From Micrasema longulum (Eukaryota; Arthropoda; Insecta; Trichoptera; Brachycentridae), in NCBI GenBank assembly GCA_022494885.1, contig JAGVSM010002987.1:1-64000 (forward strand): a DNA stretch of 64,000 bases. Reading direction: 5' to 3'. A program made the translations under genes and the position numbers. This document shows, piece by piece, positions 21,240-32,165 of the stretch (positions are counted from its first letter, which is position 1; the number at the start of each line of letters is the position of its first letter). The notes beneath the pieces are model-generated. The model was not told where the DNA came from. It was given only the letters and a program-made list of their open reading frames with translations, and searched no databases.

Positions 21240-22800
21240 TCATCCAATGTGTAAATGATTTATTTTATACTGACAAAAATCTTTGGTATTTCTCGACCTT
21301 CCGCTCGATTTTTCTGACGTCAATCATTTAAGGTTTAAATACATGAACCGTGCAAATCCGTAATCCATACTTAAATAATTTACCTACGTTATTCAACCTC
21401 TAAATATATTTTCTTTGTTTAATTAGATATTTACACATTTTAAGGATGTAAGTTCGTCTTTATGTGTTAATTATACCGATCTTTATCGTAAAACAAAAGT
21501 AGTTCCACAAATTACGCAAGGTAAATATTTATTTATTCCGTAGGAGATGGTTTTTGTTTTTTAATCAACAAGAAGATATTTATTTGTTTAGAAAAAAATA
21601 CTAATATTGCTCATAAACCATTCTATATTAAAACGATTTTCTACGAGATGTACATTCTTATTTTATTTAAAAAATAAACATTTGTTTTTCATTTTTCATT
21701 TACACTTTTAAAAATTATATAATACTCAATAAAATGAGTACCGAGAAGCCATTTTTTTTCATTTTACAGCCTGAGTACCCACTTTTATTTTTTAAATGCA
21801 ATTAAAATAATAATGTATTACTTGTATGCTATGTTGTATAACTTTAAACAGCCATGTTGGTTGTATTCTTTTTTATTTATTGGATGCAATCTTCCTTTCT
21901 ATTCAAAGTTATTCATTAATTGTAAAATTGGTAATTTATTTTCATGAGAAAAATCTGTACAAACGATATTTACAAGATATAAATTTTTGATAGCTGCGTT
22001 AATTAATCTTACTTAATAAAATCTAATGGCTTAGTTGCTGTTTTTTTTTAATTAAATGGATTTTCGCTTTTTATACGTATATATTATTTATTATGAGTAT
22101 TATTCAATTAAAATCTATAACCTACTTCCACTATCAAACAATTAGAAACAAGAAAATGTTAAAAAAGGCTATAAAAAAAATGGATAGTGCAGCTAGTTAG
22201 AAGTAAAATGGACTATCTCATTTGCCCAAACCAATATTGAATCAACTGCTCCACAAGTGTATAGCTTATGTTAGGTTTTTGTTATTTTCATTGTGCGTTT
22301 TGCAATATAAATAATTTAGATGTACACATATACCTAGTTTTTACAATAGTCTGAAAATTTTGTTTATTATCTCTGTTTATTAAGTAACTCTTTTTAGTTT
22401 ATTCTCAAATATAAAAACAATTCAAAAAAGTATATTGTTAATTGTCCTCAGCACGGGTAACCACCCCAGTGAGGTCACATTATTTTTATTATTGTTTATA
22501 GTTTGTAAAAGTAAAGTATGAATAAATAAATAAATAAATATTTTTTTAAATATTTTTTTTATGTCGAACGATTCTGTTAATTTTCTTCGCTAGATCGAAA
22601 TGTCTCGGTTTGGTTTGCTTTTTTCCTTATCTTAACAAACTCAATACCTAAACACACATTAGCAATATATTCACATAATATGTGGGAAAATACACATGGT
22701 GAATTTATTTATCAGCATTCCAATAGACATTTAGCACGTTTAAGGCCGATTTCAATAGGCATTACGTTTTTTAAATGAAGTTGTGTGATTATTTCATAAC
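21240..22800. other. Intron, AT-rich, with an AAAT microsatellite
   Basis: Nothing coding was recognised. An (AATA)n tract at about 22518-22540 follows a short GC-richer stretch (GCACGGGTAACCACCCCAGT) and probably marks the 3' tail of a plus-strand LINE fragment. Confidence 0.4.
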
Positions 22801-22826
22801 TAAACTGTCAATAAACAAATTTTATC

Positions 22827-23480
22827 TTTTAATTTTTTTTATTTTTTTTATTAAGATTTATTCATTTTAACAAATAAGTAACATACAAAATTGTATTTTT
22901 GTTCCCGCAAAGCCGAAGCTTGTCTGCGGGTTACATTACATTTTTTTTTTAAATTTATAAGTAAGTACATAGTTTAATAATAATTAAAGAATAAAATATA
23001 TTTATACACTTAAGTTTCACTTGCTGTTTAATAATTTTTTGACTATTTTTTTTAATGAAATTAGGATTTTTTCTTCACGATTTTCAGCTGGTATTAAATT
23101 GTACAGTTTTGGTACTACACTACCCATTGTTCTGTCACCATAGTAGTTTTTCTGTCGTGGTACCATCAGCTGCTGTGCCGATACTTGTCGGGTTATGATC
23201 TGGTGGTTTATTTTGGATTTAAAATTGCAACCGAGGAAATGATCTGTCATTATCTTATACTGACACTGTTTGTTAATTAGCAAAACGTTAACAAAATCAA
23301 ATAATATTTTATTGTTTTCTTTTGCCTCATTCTTTATTTTTACAGGTACGATAATTTTTAAAATTTGTACCTGTAAGTTCAAGACTCTATCCGTATAAGA
23401 TTTAAAACTTAATCCCCATATTCTAATCTAGCCTTGGCCACGCATGGATTATTATCGTAGACCAATTAACTCAAACTTAA
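22827..23480 (-). mobile_element. 5'-truncated non-LTR retrotransposon, ORF2 C-terminus
   Basis: The minus-strand open frame 23382-23017 ends with MVPRQKNYYGDRTMGSVVPK, LYNLIPAENR and KKIVKKLLNSK. This is the kind of C-terminal tail seen after the reverse transcriptase of CR1/jockey-like elements (compare the entry at 2993). The downstream 3' UTR has GTAACCCGCAGACAAGC and an A-rich tail near 22830. No RT catalytic motifs are present. Confidence 0.65.
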
Positions 23481-23484
23481 ACTT

Positions 23485-23830
23485 CTTCTTCCTCTGGGTC
23501 TAGGTCGTATGACCTGTCTGTGACTATCCTTCCAGCTGTCTTTCCACCTTTTCGGCGGCCTTCCTGGTAATCTCCCGCTGCTAGGGTTTTCAGTCTTAGC
23601 AATTTTAGCGAGTCTCGTATCTTGGTCTCATATCTCCACATGGTCCCTCCCGCCTTCTACTTATTCCTTACCTCAGTATGTCTTCAACGCCACAGGCAGA
23701 CCTTATAATATCGTCTCAATTTCGATCCGATCTCTAAGAGTTCTGCCTGCGATGGAGAGTCGGGTTCTCATTTCCGCCACTCTGAGAAGGGTTTTAGTCC
23801 TGTTCCCTAATATCTTGACCTTACTTTCGA
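23485..23830 (-). mobile_element. Degraded non-LTR retrotransposon fragment
   Basis: The minus strand encodes a broken GRPPKRWKDSWKDS segment just before a GA-rich end (CCAGAGGAAGAAG). This is the sort of GRPxKRW tail seen at the C-terminus of some endonuclease/reverse-transcriptase LINEs. The rest is too damaged to read. Confidence 0.45.
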
Positions 23831-24035
23831 GTTTGTGCTATTTTCTCCATATAGTGCCCCACAAACAGCCAGTCACAGCTGTCGCTTTGTAAGTATATGC
23901 TCGTATGTATTCACTTACCAGCTGATTAAATAAACTCATGTCACGTATGCTTTCCAAAAAAAATATATTGAAAATTCGCAACATGTTTCGTTCAACTTAT
24001 TATTCAGTAAATAACAGATTAAGTTTTTAATTTAA

Positions 24036-24380
24036 TTTGTTGCAACAGAGAGGGAAAACATTTTTGAGAAGGGAATATTGGAGTCTAAGCATTTAAAGGG
24101 CTTATGACCTGTCATTGGCTGGTTAAAGTGGCCATTTTACACACTGTGTAACATTCACCATTCTGCCTATGTTTGAATGGAAGTCTATGCATTTACAGGG
24201 CTTATGAATAAAAAATTGAAGGGATCTAGATGTTCAAATATGGGCAGAATGGTGGATGTTACACAATGTGTAAAGTGGCCACGTAAACCAGCCAATGACA
24301 AGTCATAAGCTCTGTAAATGCCTAGACTCCCATATTCCCTTCTCAAAAATGTTTTCCCTCTCTGTTGCAATAAATTTAAA
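24036..24380. repeat. Family D foldback
   Basis: The left end GTTGCAACAGAGAGGGAAAA mirrors the right end TTTTCCCTCTCTGTTGCAAT. Inside, TTATGACCTGTCATTGGCTG mirrors CAGCCAATGACAAGTCATAA. The palindrome is about 340 bp with a very short central spacer. Confidence 0.7.
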
Positions 24381-24439
24381 TATGAACAACTCCCTGGTGG
24401 AAAATCCAGCCAGTCTGCAAGCATTTGGCCATGCTCAAA

Positions 24440-26075
24440 ACATTGTTGATTTAGTTTTATTTAACCTTTCCTTCACTAATCATCCAAAAATTAGACATGA
24501 TCCGAACGGGGGGACCAAACGACCCCAGTGCCTACTTGTATATAGCGTCAGGAGAATAAAACGTTGGAAGTGTTTATGACCGTGCTATAATTTATTCATG
24601 TTTTAGCACAAACATATTTTACTCATTCGGGTATTTTATTCATTTTTTTTAGTAAAATTGATCATAGTATTATTTACGTCTTTTTTTGTTATATTAATTA
24701 AAAAAACAGTTATTTTAAAATTGAATAACAAAAACAGATTAATGCTTCTTTCTATTAATTTCGCGATTGCAAAAAATTAACCGCAAATAGCTTTAATAAT
24801 ACTTAAGTTATCGAATTAAAATCGGGCTATGGGGGATTCAAATCCCCCCCTTCGGTCCATCTAGGTTAATACAGTGTAATCAAAATCGTTTTTATCACTG
24901 ACTAATTTGGATCCTACAATATTTTATCTGTATTGATTTTACGTAAACTACGTTTTTAGCTATAGATCGAAACCAGAAATATCTCAATGCGTCATCCCAG
25001 TTAAAATTTGCAAATATATTATAATTTAATTCCTAAATATTTATAAATGATAACGTTCTTACTAAATTACTCGGAACCATATGATTTAACTTAAGTTTGT
25101 CGTTGCGCTAGCTACTAATTATATCATAATGTAATGAATTAGTTTAAAAGCTCTTCATTTAGTATACCAAAAAAAGCCAAAGTTTGATTTTACGTCAGAT
25201 TAAAAAAAACATGTATGCAATTCCCATTTTATCATATTTATCACGTTACCTAAAATTTTTGTACTTTTTTTTTCTTATTAAAGTTTTAATAATATGTCAA
25301 TAAAACACCTGTTTTCAAAATTAGGAACTTCAGCCCTACGGGAAATTGGATACAAAAAATGTTTTCTTACGCGGGGTAAAAATTAGAGCATTAAATTGTA
25401 CGGCAAAGTTTCTTGAAAATGTACGGAAAAAATAATAATAAATATTTTGATAAAACCGCACTCATTTAAATGACGTCACTGGTTCATGTGAATCAACCTG
25501 TAATCTAAGAGCTATGGAAGATTTCCAGTCTGCTTGTCGCTTCTGGACCAATGGGAAGAACTGAATGAGAATAAGCGGAAATGAACCTCTGACGTTACAC
25601 GCGGAGTTATTTCAAAATTACAAAACTTTGAAAAATCGTAGCGCCGATAATACGATATATAAAAATTAAAAAAAAAAAAATTTACCGAGTTTAACAGTCT
25701 ATTAACAAATATTTTTTTTTTTAAAACCACTGAACTTCCTCATTGACAGCCGTACAAACTAAAACGGAAATCTGTCTGTGAAAATAAATATTTCCGTTTC
25801 TATGATTTACCGAAATCTAGTTTTCGCATAGCAGGGTTCGAACCTCAGACCTCTGAGTTGTTAGTTTTCGACACGAATCACTGGATAAAAATCCTATTCT
25901 ATAACAGTTATTTAGCTCGTATCCTCATTAAACGGTTTTTATCCCTGTTTGTTTATTTTTATATTGTATTCGTATATTTTTCTATCAAAATTAGAATGAA
26001 TAATGGATTATTTTTTGCTTTTTAATTAGTTCACGTTTGACAAATAATTTTTGCGTGTTAATTGATTGAACAAAC
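24440..26075. other. Intron upstream of the 26.2-kb exon
   Basis: Mostly unique AT-rich sequence. A possible minus-strand tRNA-derived SINE remnant sits at about 25800-25885 (B-box complement GGGTTCGAACCTC). No coding sequence was recognised. Confidence 0.35.
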
Positions 26076-26187
26076 TATATTTAAAAGTGCTTTGGTGTAA
26101 AGTGTTCAGAATTTCAAAGTGTTTGAAAGGAATTTTTCAAAATATTTTTTTGTGTGTAGTGCAGAAGAACGTTAAACTATTGTTAAG
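26076..26187 (+). promoter_or_regulatory. TATA plus initiator core promoter and 5' UTR
   Basis: TATATTTAAAA at 26076-26086 lies 32 bp before the A of an initiator-like TTCAGA (A at 26108), which is the normal TATA-to-start spacing. The deduced 5' UTR of about 80 nt leads directly to the ATG at 26188, whose context TTAAGATGTC has A at -3. This suggests a regulated, TATA-driven start. The assignment rests on spacing alone. Confidence 0.45.
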
Positions 26188-26455
26188 ATGTCAGTAAGTG
26201 GTAGCAGTGACGCCTACACCTATAAAGATATCATCTCCAATGGTTACTATAGCACTGTTCCCAAGTCCTTCAGTAGTGATATTACGGACCGGACATTGGC
26301 TAGACTGCAGTACCTTGGTTTGGACGATAAGGCATCCCGAACTAGGGACAGGGATGAGAACAACAATGCATTCCAAAGGCGGTCTATGCCGACATCTTCC
26401 ATGAGGGACGGAAGACTATCAGCGTTACCTGTGTTATATGGGCCAAAACCTTATC
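26188..26455 (+). CDS. CAP: Candidate alternative first exon of CAP (MSVSGSSDAYTYKD...)
   Basis: An ATG-initiated frame encodes 89 residues: MSVSGSSDAYTYKDIISNGY, a Thr/Leu-rich middle with RTLARLQYLGLDD, and LPVLYGPKPY at the end. The donor C|GTTAGT at 26456 leaves one base (phase 1). Joined to AG of the SoHo exon it makes Gln, giving YGPKPY-Q-SPRRYVESD. If not spliced, the frame closes one codon later (Arg, then TAG at 26458), so the stop lies inside the putative intron. Phase fit, a well-placed promoter and a coding-like composition support a short isoform lacking the N-terminal exons. The alternative is a free-standing 90-residue gene. I do not recognise the peptide in a named family. Confidence 0.55.
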
Positions 26456-26459
26456 GTTA

Positions 26460-28050
26460 GTATTCCTTCTTTAATACCCTTCGTAAATGTTCAGGATAGA
26501 CAAACAATGAACTATTTATATTACATTTAGTTATAAAAAAATAAACATATGTATGTTTTCTAAAGTTTGAATCGGAGATAAACAAAAAATAATAATAAAA
26601 GACTTACACGTTTTTATTATACGTTAAGAAATACAAAAAAAAATATAGACTTTGTTTTTAGCCACATATGTTTTTTTTACCGTTATTTTTTCTTAAATAT
26701 TTTTTTTTTTAAATATTTGAAAAAATAATTTAAGAAAAAGCAAAGGACATTTACGCATATACACATCAAGAACAGAGAAAAAATTGCATGAAAAAAATGT
26801 TTAATATCGACTTCTTATGGGACCTAGAACCATTCAAAAATCCGAAAAAGCTCCCGGTTTCATCGGGCGTATTCGAAAACGCGGTATACAAACAAGATAT
26901 TTATTATGAAAAAGTAACGACACAGAAAATTGAATTCTGTTTTTTTTTTTTTTTTAACCGGTTCAGTTTTGGAGTGCTGGAAACAGGACAATAAAACCTC
27001 GATTTTTTCTATTTTTAGGCGTAATTAGTCCGACGTACAGCTGTCTTTTTCGCTCAATATTCGCGGATTTTTTTTTCTTTATTTTTTAGATTCCTCGCAA
27101 CCATAGAATACGTTAAGTCACATTCTATTCGGGTATCCTATTTCATTATATTTTTAGGTGATAGTGATTTTGTATTAGTCCGCAATATTTAACAATGAGT
27201 ATGATAGTAATTTATTACAATTTTGTTATCACTATCCACAGCTAGCCGCGAAAAAAATATTTAATTGAAATTTTGAATAATTGTCTTAAATGAAGTTACA
27301 AATTAGTAATTAAAGCTAATTAATTAAGCAGTCGTATTTCTGATTAATTTCACAGAAAGCAATACCCGTATTTGTTGTTTAAATTTGAGTAAATATCTAG
27401 AATACCATATTTTCTTCTCCAAAATGTTCTCCATTTCTGTTGCAATATATGTCAATTGAATTTTGCTGCCGAATTTTTTTCGGTCAATCATTTGAATCTT
27501 TTTGTTTTTTCTGTTTACCTATATTTCATCACTGTTAATTATTATTCTTCTTTGAAGGTTATGTTAACAAAAAACGTAATATTTTTTAAGCAGTATTTGT
27601 TTACTAATAGGTATGTAATATTATGATAACTGGCTTTTACGTTTTTACACCTCGAGAATGCAAGGTCACATATCCACGTTTGATCACTATTATGTGACTC
27701 ATCAATTTTATATCTTATTTAAGTATAAAATCACTGTTTTCGCTATGCTTGAGAAAAGTTTTTTTATTTTTTTTTTACAAAAATATGTACTGTTAAAAAC
27801 ATGATTATAAATGTGTTATTAATACTGTGGGTTTATGTTATTTTAAACACTTTAACTCAAGTTCCATAAAAGTAATAAAATATTGCAGAACAGTTTATGA
27901 TCAGTGTGTATTCAAAATTTCATAAAAAAATATCTGTTATTTTAGATGTTTTCAATATAAATATAAATATTTTTTTTTTTTCTTTTACGATTTTTCCCGC
28001 GGCCGGCGTATATTTTTGCATTGAAGCGAAGCTCACTTAAAATACAATTG
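26460..28050. other. Intron, AT-rich, nothing coding recognised
   Basis: Long A and T runs. A short family-D end fragment is at about 27412-27450 (TTCTCCAAAATGTTCTCCAT). The remainder is unremarkable. Confidence 0.4.
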
Positions 28051-28288
28051 TTGTCAACATATTCCAACATAGATGAATAACATTTTAGAGAAGGTAATTC
28101 AGAAGTCTAGGCATCTACAGGGTTTATGACCTGTCATTGGCTGGTTTAAGTGGCCACTTTACACACTGTGTAACATCCACTATTCTGCCCATATTTGAAC
28201 ATCTATATCCCTTCAATTATTTATTTTATTTAACACTTTAGATACATATACAGTTTATATACATATAAGAGCGGGCATATTGCCTTAA

Positions 28289-28618
28289 AACATTTAAGTT
28301 TGTAAGTGAAAATTCTTGATGGAAACTCATTGTAATTTATTATATAAATAAAAGACGAGTGATAAACGAGTAAAAAATAAAATACTTAAACTCATTGAAA
28401 TAGAATTGTATCAATTCATTAGTAAACCCAATTTTTTTAAATTTAATTTACTTTCATATAATTTTGAATTCTCTATCCTTACCTTTGTTTTGTATAAATA
28501 CATCGAACTCCTTAATAAAGATAGCAGTCTCGAAGATGTCACGGAAGCGATGAAACCGGTCACTGGATATTCCAAATTTGTAGATTAAAGTATCACTCGT
28601 CTTTTATTTATATAAAAA
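28289..28618 (-). mobile_element. Small retroposon F1 with 12-bp target duplication
   Basis: The 330-bp insert is flanked by ATATTGCCTTAA (28277-28288) and ATATTGCTTTAA (28619-28630), a target duplication with one mismatch. The empty site is visible in the related LINE at 60.9 kb. The element has no ORF of note and carries inverted TATAAATAAAAGACGAGTGA / TCACTCGTCTTTTATTTATA blocks near 28345 and 28605. A hammerhead-like motif lies at 28524-28566. A related larger copy is at 54061-54620. This fits a Penelope-like or retrozyme-type non-autonomous element. Confidence 0.6.
28524..28566 (+). ncRNA. Hammerhead-like motif in retroposon F1 (non-canonical core)
   Basis: Order: CAGU, CUCGAAGA, U, helix II GUCAC-GGAA-GCGAU, GAAA, CCGGUC, ACUG. 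CAGU pairs with ACUG. The second box and the palindromic CCGG plus GUC are intact. The first box reads CUCGAAGA rather than CUGAAGA, with an extra C. All three copies of this family in the window share that change. Possibly inactive. Confidence 0.35.
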
Positions 28619-29437
28619 ATATTGCTTTAAGGCAATATCTTCTTACCTACCCAAACCGTTCAGTTTAAGAAAATTACAAGTACATTCTTTCATCTGTTGA
28701 TGTTTGTGAAGTTAAAGCGCTGAAACTTTTATTTGTAATATGTACTATTATGTTAATATAAACAGCTTCCCGGGGAGTTGAAGCCAGTCCATGTCAACGA
28801 AAATTTGGACAAACTCAAAATATTGCTGATAATTGTTGTCATGAAAGTGTTTATTTCAAACCCTTTTTTCATTGTTATCAATTCCCTATCTGCACATGGT
28901 GCATAGAGTACTAAATCGACACTTCAAATGCAGCATATCTAGATCATTTTTGCTACATGAATGGAAGGGTAACCAGTTTTACACTCCAGGTCATTCCAGA
29001 AACAATTAAATATTTGAGTGAAGAAACACCATTGAAAGCAATTTCGCGTTTACCCTGCTAAAAATTGCACTATTTTTACAAGAAGAAAAATCGAAGATAT
29101 TATTAAAGACGGAGATTTTTGAGGAAGAGAATATAGGTCAAACACCGTTTCCTTTTCTTGCATACATTTTTTCACGCGCGGACGTCGATTTTTGATTTTT
29201 TTCTTTCTCGATCATCCTAATTTTCTGCGTCACTCAACATTTGCATCGCAAACCTTTTTAGCCCTTTTTCAAGACACCTATTATGTAGGAATTGTGTTGC
29301 ATTCCATTGACAAACCCACGAGTACTTATCTGACACGCCCATAAATATAATAGTGTATCCCATTCAGTCATTACCATACAAAACCATTGTCTTATTGTCA
29401 TTTCATGCGTTTTTATTCGTACTGGCCGAAGAATAAG

Positions 29438-29459
29438 ACGTCACGTGATCTCGTGACGT
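29438..29459. promoter_or_regulatory. Perfect ACGTCACG...CGTGACGT palindrome upstream of an alternative first exon
   Basis: Two 8-bp arms, ACGTCACG and CGTGACGT, are separated by TGATCT. Each contains a TGACGT/ACGTCA core of the ATF/CREB type, and CACGTG lies across the left arm. It sits about 310 bp upstream of the ATG at 29752, in a locally GC- and CpG-richer patch (29430-29560, with GTGCGCGCGCAG), which is rare in this intron. Likely promoter-proximal regulatory DNA. The factor is inferred only. Confidence 0.45.
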
Positions 29460-29751
29460 TCACAGAGTGCGCGCGCAGTATCGGAAAATTGGCGGGAGAA
29501 GGCACTCACATCTGACAGCTGTTTGAAAATAGAACCTTCAGTGTTCGCTGTCTCAAAGCAACCTTAAGACGCGTTTCGACTCGGAGAAAAATTGCTTACT
29601 GGACGATTTGAAATATAAAAACTAAAATATTTTTCATTATAAATTATAAACTAAAAATTTGTGAAATAAATATTTTAAAGCAGGTTATTTTATTGGGATT
29701 AAGTTAGACGTTGAATTTAATAACAATAAAAAAATATCACAACCTTTTAAA

Positions 29752-29791
29752 ATGATCGTGTTAAAACAATTTAGAAAACTGGCGACACTTG
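29752..29791 (+). CDS. CAP: Candidate alternative first exon of CAP (MIVLKQFRKLATL)
   Basis: The ATG at 29752 (context TTAAAATGATC, A at -3) opens 13 codons, MIVLKQFRKLATL, then one G before a strong donor CTTG|GTGAGT. Phase 1 matches the SoHo exon: G plus AG gives Glu, so the product would begin MIVLKQFRKLATL-E-SPRRYVESD. The CpG-richer patch upstream with a CRE-like palindrome could be its promoter. An exon this short is easy to obtain by chance. The donor strength, phase, start context and promoter-like DNA together make it plausible. Confidence 0.5.
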
Positions 29792-29941
29792 GTGAGTTTT
29801 TAAAAAATGTATTAATTCGTTTTTTTTTATTTTTTCATAATGAAATGACATTTCCGTTTTTATTATTATGAGTAGTATATTTGGTAAATTTTTACACTGT
29901 GGCTTTTTATAAATGCATATGAAATTACTTTTGCGTACCTA

Positions 29942-30158
29942 ATGGTGCATAGGGCACTGTAAGGGTATACCAACCACAGGGTATCTTGTTTTTTTTTTGT
30001 TACATAACGGGAAGATCTTTCACTCAGCTGCCAGTACTGGGGCTTTGAAATTTTCTAGTATGAATTTAAAAATAAATACTTTACGTTAAACATGTCAGGA
30101 ATTGAACCCAAGACCTCTCGTATGATAGGCAACGCGCTTACCATTAAACCACCGACAA
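29942..30158 (-). repeat. tRNA-derived SINE, family C (minus strand)
   Basis: On the minus strand the head has GGTTTAATGGTAAGCGCGTT, then GCCTATCATACGAGAGGTCT, then GGGTTCAATTCC. The tail contains GGTATACCC and GTGCCCTATGCACC, shared with the plus-strand copy at 38648-38880. Confidence 0.6.
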
Positions 30159-30225
30159 ATATTTCCTTTTTATAAAAGTCAGTCGACAGGCTAACAAAGC
30201 TCTTTTGAAATTTACCTTAACAGTA

Positions 30226-30450
30226 TTAACATATTACAACAGAGACGAGAAACATTTCGGAGAAAGTAATATAGAAGTCTAGGCATTAGGTGGTTTAAGT
30301 GGCGACTTTACACACTGTGTAACATTCACCATTCTGCCCATATTTGAACATTCATATTCCTTAATCTCTTTCATCTCTTGATGTTTGTGAAGTTAAAGAG
30401 CTGAAAGCTTTATCTATGCGGGTGAGATTAATCTAATTGAATAAACAGTC
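30226..30450 (+). repeat. Family D copy
   Basis: ACATATTACAACAGAGACGA start, TAGAAGTCTAGGCATTAGG, GGCGACTTTACACACTGTG and TTTGTGAAGTTAAAGAGCTG in the usual order. A piece of the usual unit is missing near 30285. Confidence 0.65.
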
Positions 30451-31420
30451 TTAGAAACTGTTTAAATTATCTTTAAAATGTATTTACTCGTGATAAATTA
30501 ATTTTAGTATGTGTTCTTTATTTGAAATGCAACTTATTAGGTGTTCAAATAAGTTTGATCAGAACAAGATGACACCGCAACAAAAAAATTGCAACAAATT
30601 AGTCAATAATGTATTTATTCTCCTTCACTTAAATTGGTCAATAATTCATAACCGTGCACTACGAAAGTAACGCGCGCAGCTTTACCAGATTGAACTTAAA
30701 AAAAGAGGTGTCGAAATTGCTCACTTTTGTCTACTTGACATTCCATTTCGAAGGCTTGCAATAAAATAAAATAAAATTTGTAACATAAAGTTCTGTGGAA
30801 AAAATAAAGTATCTCAGGGTCTACTTGGATAGATATTTAAATTTCAAAACACAATCTCAATATGTAACAAAAAAATGTATATTTGGGAAGATTACGAAAT
30901 GTAATAGATATAAAAAGTATTATTCTTATATATAAAACAATTATATGTCCACACATAAATTACTGTTCTTCCATTCTTTTTTATGTAATGAAGGAGAAAT
31001 TTAAAATATACAATAAAAAATAAAATATTCATTTAATTTTAAAAATTTTTTTTTTTCAATTTTATTAAAAGTTTATATTAGTTTTTAAGATGTTATGAAC
31101 TAACTTAATAAAGCATACATTATTGATAAAAACACACACAATATATTGTATAGCAATTTTTTTTTCAAATGACGCCTGTACCCTTACACCTTGTACACCT
31201 TAACCATTTTATTTTTGCTTTTAAAACTTTTTTTTTATTTTGGAAAAATGCGGACGCTACTTGAGTTAACAATTAATTTATTTCGTTTATAATTATTCAT
31301 TCCCAGTACATTTTCTTCATTCATCTTCGTACAAAATGTAGATAACAATCGTGAATGCATAATGAGTACCATAGAACTATAATAGTCCAGAAACCGCGTA
31401 CGCGCATCAAACTGAAGCAG
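30451..31420. other. Intron, AT-rich, nothing coding recognised
   Basis: Unique-looking sequence up to a promoter-like stretch at about 31380-31510, which contains a perfect 11-bp inverted repeat, AAACTACTCAT-AA-ATGAGTAGTTT (31424-31447). Confidence 0.35.
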
Positions 31421-31513
31421 ACTAAACTACTCATAAATGAGTAGTTTTACGTTTTGGCCATTAGTTACTCTGTAGATGTCGCTTAGTACGCAACTGCTGA
31501 TTTAAATTCAATT

Positions 31514-31590
31514 ATGCTGTGTTGCGTCGTCCGTAAGTGTCAAAATACTCCTGGGATTAAAAGGGAATACGGCGGGATCACATTTCAGGT
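31514..31590 (+). CDS. Possible THAP-domain first exon
   Basis: The ATG at 31514 opens MLCCVVRKCQNTPGIKREYG followed by GITFQ and a donor (CAG|GTGTAA after 31588, or GT|GTAAGT after 31590). The arrangement C-x4-C-Q-N, a basic stretch and then GITF resembles the start of a THAP zinc-finger domain (CxxxxC...GxxFHxFP). THAP genes often split the domain right after this point. The remaining C2CH residues would be in a later exon, which I did not find. It could be the start of a nested plus-strand gene, a domesticated transposon exon, or chance. The region upstream is less AT-rich and holds an 11-bp palindrome. Confidence 0.4.
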
Positions 31591-31849
31591 GTAAGTAGCG
31601 AATTCACAAATAATATTATTCAAATATTCGATTATTTTACCGTCTGTCATATTGTTAAATAACACAAAGCAGACATTTTTTTAGTCTTGCCAGGGTTGTC
31701 GATTTTTTTACCCAGCTTTCTATTGATAAACCTTCGTATAACATTAAACGGTATTGATTTATTTAATTTATTTATTTATATTTATTTATTTAAAATTTCA
31801 AGTACAAACAACAAGTACTTTGGCGGACTAATTGCTTAAACCAATATCT

Positions 31850-32165
31850 TATTTATTTAACTTTTTGTACATAATGTTATTTGTACGTTGGCGGACTTAT
31901 TGTCAAATGGCAATTTCTTCCAACCAACCAATAAAATAATAGATTTATTTATTTAATTCAAGTTACAAAACATGTTCAATAGAAAATAAAAATAAAAAGG
32001 CTGAAGATATACAAAAATATAACTTACTTAATTTGTATACAAATTGCAATTAAAAAAAAAAAAGAGGAAAGAGGAAAGGAGGAGAGACTATGGAAGAGAA
32101 AGGAGATGTTTCTTCAGACGTGATTTAAACAGAGATAATGTATACAATTTTCCAGCCAACTAAAA
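31850..32165 (-). mobile_element. LINE 3' end with ATTGCC hairpin
   Basis: Same family and orientation as 6429-6740: AACTTTTTGTACATAATG, the GGCGGACTTATTG / TCAAATGGCAATTTC region, CAACCAACCAATAAAATAA, then a GA-rich block. A second, more diverged TTGGCGGACTAATTGC fragment precedes it at about 31815. Confidence 0.55.

Larger units (their letters stand above)
28217..28684 (-). mobile_element. LINE 3' end, interrupted by a retroposon
   Basis: The minus strand reads CTTAAACTGAACGGTTTGGG (28680-28655), then TTGCC, and after the interruption GGCAATATGCCCGCTCTTAT with an AAATAAATAA-type tail at 28217. This equals the 3' end of the LINE at 60560-60960, which is unbroken there. Confidence 0.65.
28060..28835. 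repeat. Family D copy split by LINE and retroposon insertions
   Basis: Family D sequence runs from about 28060 to 28215 (ACAGGGTTTATGACCTG, TAAGTGGCCACTTTACACAC). It resumes at about 28685 (CATCTGTTGATGTTTGTGAA, then CAGCTTCCCGGGGAGTTGAA). The 470 bp between are a minus-strand LINE 3' end that itself carries a 330-bp retroposon. This is a three-layer nest: D is oldest, then the LINE, then the retroposon. Confidence 0.65.
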
